Below are positions 57,701-64,000 of a stretch of DNA of 64,000 nucleotides, piece after piece. This stretch comes from Halichondria panicea (lineage: Eukaryota > Porifera > Demospongiae > Suberitida > Halichondriidae): positions 2,949,525 through 3,013,524 of the forward strand of contig NC_087378.1 of assembly GCF_963675165.1 (NCBI RefSeq), given 5' to 3'. Both the position numbers and the translations under genes were made by a program. Each line of letters opens with the position of its first letter. Positions within the stretch are counted from its first letter, which is position 1. The notes under the pieces are model-generated. The model worked only from the letters and a program-made list of their open reading frames with translations. It had not been told where the DNA came from and did no database searches.

Positions 57701-60700
57701 AGTGAGGTTCCTGTTGATGGTCGTCACCCCATTGAGCCAGCTCCTTGTGTTTGAGAGAGTCAGTCTCAGCGTAGACCTCTCTTACACTTTCCAAATCTTC
57801 TTGACTCCACGTCCCACGACTGTTCCCACTACGACTGCTCCTACGACTGCTACCACTGCGACTGTTAAATGAACAAACACACCTATGAAGTTTACTCACA
57901 AAATACCACAGATTACACCAAACCATGCATTTGGGACAGCAGCAATGACAAGTTAGGCATGTGACGATTATGCGAGCATAATTTTGAGAATTTAATAGGC
58001 AGCTTCTAGAAGTTGTGCGGGAATAAACGGACAAGTGGGTGGGAATAATTTTCCCATGTGGATAGAATTCTAAATAACGTACATTTACCGTTTGTGTGTT
58101 AGCTAGCTAGGTTTCTATTTCAGCATGGAATCTGGAGAGATTAGCAGTAGGGTTAGTGCCCCTCCTAGCACAACAGGCACCATTGTAACTGATTCTAATA
58201 CAGCTAAAGCCAGTTCCCAAGAGTCATAATAATTAGTCCTGTGCGTGCGCAGCAGGGGTAGGAGTGATTGCATTGTGAATGATAATGTTGTTAAAATGAA
58301 AGCACCGCGGGTGCTGATGCCTCGGTGGAGGTGCCAAAACTACACAACATAAAGCATACACACATACTGAATCAATATCATGATGAACATCTTGCATGCA
58401 GAATCCAGAATCACAGGAAAAGAGTGGGTAATGATCGACCATGATCGTTGTTAAAAACGATCGATGCTAAAAGTAAAAGTCTAAAATTATAATGGCTGCA
58501 TGCATTAGCAGAGCCTTGCAGCTCTCTTCTCACTCTTGCAGCTACTAATAGCTAGCGTTCTAGTGCAGAGCTAACTACGTAGCAACACTTGGTGAACAAA
58601 TTTTGCTACGCACTATTCTAAAAAGGCTGTAATGGCATTCCAAGTAAGCATAACTCGAGAACGAAGCATTATTTTGCAAATCCACAAATTAAAATCCAAG
58701 AAAACATGACTAGAAGCCTATAGAAACTCTTACTTGCACTTTATTGATCCTTGAGCAGCTGTAGCAGTCTACACACAGGCACACACACAAATACACTACC
58801 GTATACCTCGCTTGTGCATGCGCACTGAGGCATAACTACTAACTTGTTGCGTGAAGGCTATCTTGCTGTAAACGCAGCGCTATGGAATCCAGGTGAGTAG
58901 ACTCATGTGTTACAAACAAATAAACAAACCAACGGATTACTATACCCGTGGCCGCTCCACGCGCACCTCGGGTAATAACATGCAGATGGGAATGAGAATT
59001 ACTACACCAGCATGATTCATCTTCAAATATTTTCTTCAATAATAACTTATTATATTATATTATAGCTAAGCAAAATAATGTCCCTGTAGGATGATTGTAA
59101 GCATGCATGACTACCAATAAGGGACGCTCATGTACCTGTACATTTACCTTGAGTGGATGGACTTGTCGCTCCGCTCACTGTTGTGACTCCTGCTACTCCG
59201 CCCACTACTGCTGCTGGTGTCACTGTTGTAGCTGGATCTACTTATACTCCTGGTCAACGTATCTCCCTTAACGCTCCCACTTTCATGGAAGTAAGGGCTA
59301 GCAGTCAATGAACGAAGCGGCTGTTTCTTGCGCATGTAGTGGACGCACAGTCCCAGTAGAACACTCCCTACTATGAACAGGCCTATAACCGCCACCAAAA
59401 AAATGCCCAAAAGGACCTGAGTGATCGTGCTCTCAGGAGAGTTTTTCGAATCTTCAGGAAACTGTGGACACTCACAGTCACTGCCTGTAATGCTAGAAGG
59501 AAGCTCATTGGGTAGTGCTGTGTGTGTATGTATATGTGTAAAGATGAAAAGGGAATTTGAGTGGGCTGATATACCAGAAGAGGATAGCCAGGGTCAAAAG
59601 TTCTTAAGTAAAATATGCTTCCGAAGGACTTTAATTGCATTTCGATCATCTACTCTTTCTTTGCTTCAGTCACAATGCAAGATTGGAGGTATTAAATAGA
59701 TCAGAATGCATGCAATTAAAGTCCTCCGGAAAATTTTTTATTGACCCTGACTATTCTCTTCTGGGCTGGTACTGTGCATGTAAATGTAGTGCCAAACTAC
59801 TGGGTAAAGGTCGTCATAATAGTAAGCAACAAGCAAGGTACACGTTACATGTAGATAGAGAATAACACCAAAAGGGAATTGAACTTACTTATTTTCTCAG
59901 TCTCAGGAGTCAGTTTCCCCACAATATCATCAAACTTGAGAGCAATACTGACCCCAAATTGCCTAAACTGCGGTAGCTGGTCTTCTGGTATTGAAATATC
60001 AATAAAATTTGTGTTTTTGAATGAAGGATGGATTATTTCCCTCTGTTGAACGACGGCAGTGTTGAATATGAACTTGACTATTAGTGAGAACACTCCAGGG
60101 ATGACAGCGGGCAGGGGGGCTCGAATGCGGACATTGCCGTTGGTCTCAGATGTTAGTGTCACAGGGAAGTTATTAGCTGTACATGTGTGTTGAGTGAATA
60201 TTGCCACCACTAACAACCTTAATCATATGGACATAGCCACCTTAATCATATGGACATAGCCACAACCAATTACTATAATAATGTTCAAGAATTATGTCTA
60301 TGTCTACATCTGTATGCTAATTGTATAATTATGCCCTAAATAACACCAGAATGCTTTAACAACTCAGGGTGTCATACAGGGGGGAAGGGGATACTCCCCT
60401 CCGGCTCTAATCCCCCCCTCACCGCATTCAGGTACTATAGTTATTTGACTGAGTGTCCATAGCTGGTAATGTTACATACCAGCAGGGTATTGAAGTAACA
60501 GTTTACCTTTTTTTAGCAAAATGTTTTGGTTACTTTTCAAAAGCATGCCTTATTTCCCCCCTCTATTTCAAAATCCTGTATGACACCCTGCAACTGATAC
60601 ATAATTATATATAAGGCAGCTGCCTTCTAGACCCATTAACACATTGAATGTAAGCAGTCTGTTGGTAGGGTGGGGCATGGGTCCAGAAAGCAACGTACAG

Positions 60701-62219
60701 GACATTGTACATGTACATGTACGTATCAGATGCAGTGCATTACATTGAGTGAAACCGAGTGCTCCCACCCTATGTCAGGCACTAGGTAAGTCAACATTGA
60801 AACATGCAATATAGAAATATGAAACAACAATGAGTTTCTAGAAACAACTTCGTAACACCTACTCACTTAGTATGACAAGGTTGGATGTACTAGTGGCCAA
60901 AAACAGATCTCCACTGAAAGAATGATAAGCCACACAAGACACAGGTCCTGTCTCAGTCTCTGTTACTGCTGTCCGTCTGAGAATGCTCTGCACTGTGATG
61001 GAGTTGAGGGTGGAGGAGATGATGACGTTACCATCCTCTGTCACCTCTTTGCTCCCAATCAGCCACTTGATGCGGGGTTGAGGTACACCTACTGCTGTGC
61101 ATGTAAACACTGCATCTTGCCCCGGTAGAATAGCTACGTCAGTAATGTACTCGGTGATTCTGATTGGGTCTGTGCGAGAGAATGGTGTTAATAATTACTA
61201 TTGTGGAATGGAATAAATTGTTTCTTACGATTCTGATGCATGCAGCTAATCTACAGCACATACCAGTAACTTCTAATGACACTGATAGTCCATATTTCTT
61301 CACGACATCCCCGCTGATGTTCACGGCTATGTTGCAAGCATATGCTTTAGCATCATCAGGTACTGTGTTGTTGATGACCAGTGAAAAGTTATTCAAAATA
61401 CTGTAACGACTAAACGCTGGGGCCAAAGTGTTGACCTGACTAAGACCTCTGAACCAGCTGACTGAATAGTTGTCTAGCAGCACACCAGGCTTGTAAGGAC
61501 AGTGAATGATGGCATGATCACCAGTTGGAGTGGAATAAATTGTTCGAGCACGAATTTCAGGATTGATGGTCGGATATGCTGTGGATAAAATATCAATGAA
61601 TGCATGGATTTGAAACCAGCACGTCAGATAATATTCTATTGTGTATAATTATTACAACTGCTACACAACATGTGTGTCAGCATAGATAATGGAGCACAGA
61701 AATTCTAGAATAGTCTCTATTATCTATGGTGTCAGCTAGTGCGCTATACAATGGGCAATTGTTACATGCAGTTGACCTCTGCACATGCAGTGGTGCATGA
61801 CAACCACTATCATCTGATAGCCCCCCACTTCTACACCGTTGAACGTAGGTCAACTATTAGTTGACACATGTATAAATAATTATATGTAACTCACCAACTA
61901 GTTCCACTTCATTATCGGATCGTATATTGTCCACTTCACAATAATAGTAGCCCTCAATGTCAGGCGTCAAATCAAAGTTCAGCAGGACACGGCTAGAAGA
62001 TTTAGTTGTGTTAGCTATCACACGCTCTCTGTTAGCCCCAACTCTACGATAGTACAGGGTGACACCGTTAGGCTCATTAATGGGACACGAGAGGACAACT
62101 TTGGTAATATGAGCATCAGAGATTGTCCTCATTGATGTTATGGACGTGGCTGTAGCATGAGAGGATAATGAAAGTAGAAAGATGGATGAGATGAGGAGTA
62201 TTGATCTTGAGCCCACCAT
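54778..62219 (-). CDS. Immunoglobulin-superfamily receptor 2 with Ser-rich, YEEI-containing tail, 7 exons
   Basis: Exons 62219-61895, 61578-61264, 61169-60867, 60176-59889, 59517-59148, 57861-57683 and 54986-54778 (662 residues). Signal peptide MVGSRSILLISSIFLLSLSS. Exons 1-3 are Ig-like: VVLSCPIN..DIEGYYYCEV; AIIHCPYK..VSWFRG..AKAYACNIA; AVFTCTAVGVPQPRIKWLIG..VSCVAYH. Exon 4 is a beta-rich module. Exon 5 has a short CECPQF linker, the membrane helix (about 445-469) and HYMRKK. All ectodomain introns are phase 1. The tail has an SR-rich run (exons 5-6: SSSSGRSSRS, SGSSRRSSRSG) and ends with NPYEEIQF near Tyr600, matching both NPxY and the Src-family SH2 ligand core YEEI. The last exon is 2.7 kb away but fits in phase and motif. 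A surface receptor signalling through tyrosine phosphorylation is inferred; ligand unknown. Confidence 0.85.
55158..55241. repeat. 42-bp perfect-length tandem duplication
   Basis: AAACTCCTACCAGCTAAAAG... repeated at 55158-55199 and 55200-55241 with one terminal difference. In intron 6 of receptor 2. Confidence 0.95.
55330..56045 (-). repeat. Dispersed ~540-bp family, diverged minus copy split by a second element
   Basis: Blocks GTGCAGAGCTAACTACG, AATGGCATTCCAAGTAAGCA, TTATTTTGCAAATCCACA, then AAATCCAAGAAAACCTGACT and GAGCAGCTGTAGCAGTC match the family in minus order. The element at 55519-55938 interrupts between the third and fourth block. Confidence 0.8.
55519..55938. mobile_element. Inverted-repeat element, TACTGTATTTACTTGATTAA ends, copy 2
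   Basis: Left TACTGTATTTACTTGATTAA, right TTAATCAAGTAAATACGGTA, with repeated GGGCGTTTA blocks inside. It has inserted into a ~540-bp family copy; relative at 25276-25482. Confidence 0.85.
56293..56580. repeat. ~140-bp tandem duplication
   Basis: Two copies starting GGTACATAAAAACATAAGCT at 56293 and 56430, each containing GTTTGGATGGTGTATTGTAC and TTGGGTTGAGTTGTTTTCAG. In intron 6 of receptor 2. Confidence 0.9.
58293..58833 (-). repeat. Dispersed ~540-bp repeat family, copy 3 (minus)
   Basis: Reads GAAAGCACCGCGGGTGCTGA..GGCACC.. to ..GTATACCTCGCTTGTGCATG, the reverse complement of the 46463-47000 order. In intron 5 of receptor 2. Confidence 0.8.
58836..58979 (+). repeat. Composite GTAAACGCAG family, 5'-truncated copy
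   Basis: ACTTGTTGCGTGAAGGCTAT..GCTGTAAACGCAGCGCTATGG, then CCAGGTGAGTAGA and the terminal ACTATACCCGTGGCCGCTCC..CTCGGGTAATAA. Abuts the minus ~540-bp copy. Confidence 0.75.
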
Positions 62220-62359
62220 TTTACTCTGAACCAGTAGAAACAGTGATCTGTAACAAAAAGAAAAGTATACAGCGTGTACAATACGACAATTTACAAGTAA
62301 TAATTATGCCAACATCATGCATTTTAAAGGTTTCGAATTCCTTATCACAGTGAAGCATG

Positions 62360-62580
62360 CTTTATGCACATGGAAACCATCGAGCATAAAATATTGCATT
62401 ACAAAAAACGTTATGTGATTTTTATTTATGCGATTAATCTTATCTCCTCGATTAAACGCTGCAATTTCAATGGGGATTGTACAGGCCTCAAATAAACAAT
62501 TGTGCGATATAAATGTATGTGATATGATAGGCACTCGCATAAATAGTTTGTATCACGCACATATTTATAGACTACGGTAG
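62360..62580. repeat. MITE-like repeat without captured sequence
   Basis: Holds ATCTCCTCGATTAAACGCTG, CAATGGGGATTGTACAGGC and TTGTATCACGCACATATTTA..GACTACGGTAG. This is the uninterrupted counterpart of the element at 18590-18960 and shares its right part with 29284-29482. Confidence 0.6.
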
Positions 62581-63048
62581 TATAGTTTCAGACAAACAAA
62601 GCATGCTGCCTACATGAATGACATCATCTCTACACATACAGTTGACGTAGATTTAGAACAGTGTGTTCATTCCAAATCTGACTGTCAACATCCTAGTGTA
62701 GAAGGAAGACACAACAAGTAAATTATCAACATGAGAGTAAAACACAGGAACCTAATGACTAGAGAGAGATACTCTCTAAGCACTTATCGAATCTAAAAGT
62801 GCTGTGACAATACTTTAGTATACATGTAGACAATAGAGGAAGGTATGGTTATACCATACAAGTATTCACACATCACAAAGAGTAACGTGTGCATGTATGT
62901 AGACTCAAAGAAACCACTGAGCAGCTGTACGGGAGAATCAAGCACCCACAAGACATGCTATCATGCTAAGTACATGTAACTCCTCTGCTAGAGTAGAAAA
63001 TACAACACAAATTACTAAAATTATTTCGTTGACAAGTACAACATAATT

Positions 63049-63345
63049 AACTAGAGCACTGAAGTGCAAACACTTGGCATTAATTTGAGGTTTAGTGAGT
63101 CTACAGCCTCGAGTCAAAGCTGCATGTACATCTAGGCCGACGTGCAGGTTAAAGCTTTAGCTTTTGCTCGCTTATATTCAACAATGAAGCTTTAAAATCA
63201 TAATCTGCCAAATTTAAAACTAATGCCTTGTTGTGTTGAGGCTATCCATGGTATAAACACAGTGCCACTGCATCCAGGTGAGTAGACTCAGAATACACGG
63301 ACAGACAGACAGACAGCTGACTGACCGACTACTATAACCCGTAGC
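63049..63345 (+). repeat. Composite GTAAACGCAG family, internally deleted copy
   Basis: Starts ACTAGAGCACTGAAGTGCAA, then TTAGCTTTTGCTCGC, GTTGAGGCTATCCATGGTAT..CATCCAGGTGAGTAGA and CGACTACTATAACCCGTAGC. Confidence 0.7.
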
Positions 63346-64000
63346 ACCGCCGTTTAATTATTTTATACAGACTATGTTAACACACTGGTCTTAATGATTT
63401 CTTAACATTTATCACTTGGCTCTGAGTCGCACCAAATTCATTAAAACCAAGCAGTGTGCCAATCAGGATTGAACAAAACAACAGCTGGCGAGAAAAACAC
63501 AATGTCATGTCAATCTAGTCAGCTGTTTAAAACTTTTCATTTTGTACCTAAATGTCATTTATACTATTAACGAGTGATTGGCTAGAGTGGTCATGCCCAT
63601 GGGATTAAACCTTCATACTGCAATATACAAAATACTTTAACTCAGATTCAGTGTTTATCATCTACAGGAGTGCATGAAATTCATCCACTCCTGCTATCTA
63701 TTATACTGTTTATCTATCTACTAGGCAACCAGCAGAGCACTACAGTGCAGTGTAGCTAGGTACGTACGTATCTAAAATGTCATTAGCTAATGGACTCACT
63801 TAGACACAAAGAGGTGCGTTAATGTGGATCAAGGTCCAGGACACCGCTATATTATCTGTGTACACAGTCTAGTCACTTACCAAACAAACGGCACTTTATG
63901 AAAGCTTGCAGCCTGTAGCGACAGCAATGTACGTACCTGTAGATACAGGCCAGGACAACAAAAGACCCAATTCAGTTCGGCTTGCTAGTACAGATGCGCT

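Larger units (their letters stand above)
62220..64000. other. Upstream region of receptor 2
   Basis: 1.8 kb to the window end with no supported gene. It should hold the receptor 2 promoter. It contains the MITE-like repeat at about 62360-62580 and a shortened composite-family copy at 63049-63345. Confidence 0.45.

Overview
The window is eukaryotic and animal: spliced genes with short GT/AG introns (often 60-400 bp), AT-rich spacers and many small inverted-repeat elements. Gene content (multi-Tudor, DNA2, TMEM129, PPP1R42, CCDC73, ZC2HC1, immunoglobulin-superfamily receptors), tight packing and short introns suggest an early-branching metazoan. A demosponge is my best guess, inferred from style and content rather than proven. 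All exon models were built by hand from reading frame, splice consensus and remembered relatives.

Layout: (1) 1-5437: ZC2HC1-type zinc-finger gene on minus (cut by the window edge), head-to-head with a CCDC73-type coiled-coil gene on plus. (2) 6464-20422: a 20-exon DNA2 nuclease-helicase gene on minus. Its intron 6 hosts an opposite-strand gene for a single-pass membrane protein with a tyrosine-motif tail. Its intron 1 carries a DNA2 exon fragment embedded in a miniature transposon-like repeat. (3) 20682-22147: an unrecognised gene on plus, head-to-head with DNA2. (4) 22938-27677: TMEM129 (minus) head-to-head with PPP1R42 (plus). (5) 27821-28483: an intronless nucleotidyltransferase-fold gene on minus. 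(6) 28484-33360: about 4.9 kb of repeat-rich spacer. (7) 33374-45854: a giant, almost intronless gene for a protein of about 4,130 residues with 17 Tudor units and a Pro/Ser repeat tail. (8) 48391-62219: two tandem minus-strand immunoglobulin-superfamily receptor genes. Their ectodomain exons are joined by phase-1 introns and their cytoplasmic tails are unrelated. (9) 62220-64000: upstream sequence with repeats.

Functional themes: DNA2 (replication and end resection), the multi-Tudor protein (piRNA/germ-granule scaffold in known relatives) and several genes whose vertebrate relatives are testis- or centrosome-associated (PPP1R42, CCDC73, TDRD6/15-like) give a germline/cell-division flavour. 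The receptor genes look like a separate surface-recognition module. Three of the divergent gene pairs have nearly the same start-to-start gap (242, 259 and 253 bp), suggesting shared bidirectional promoters. Several families of terminal-inverted-repeat elements fill introns and spacers, some nested, some next to splice sites, and one carrying host exon sequence.
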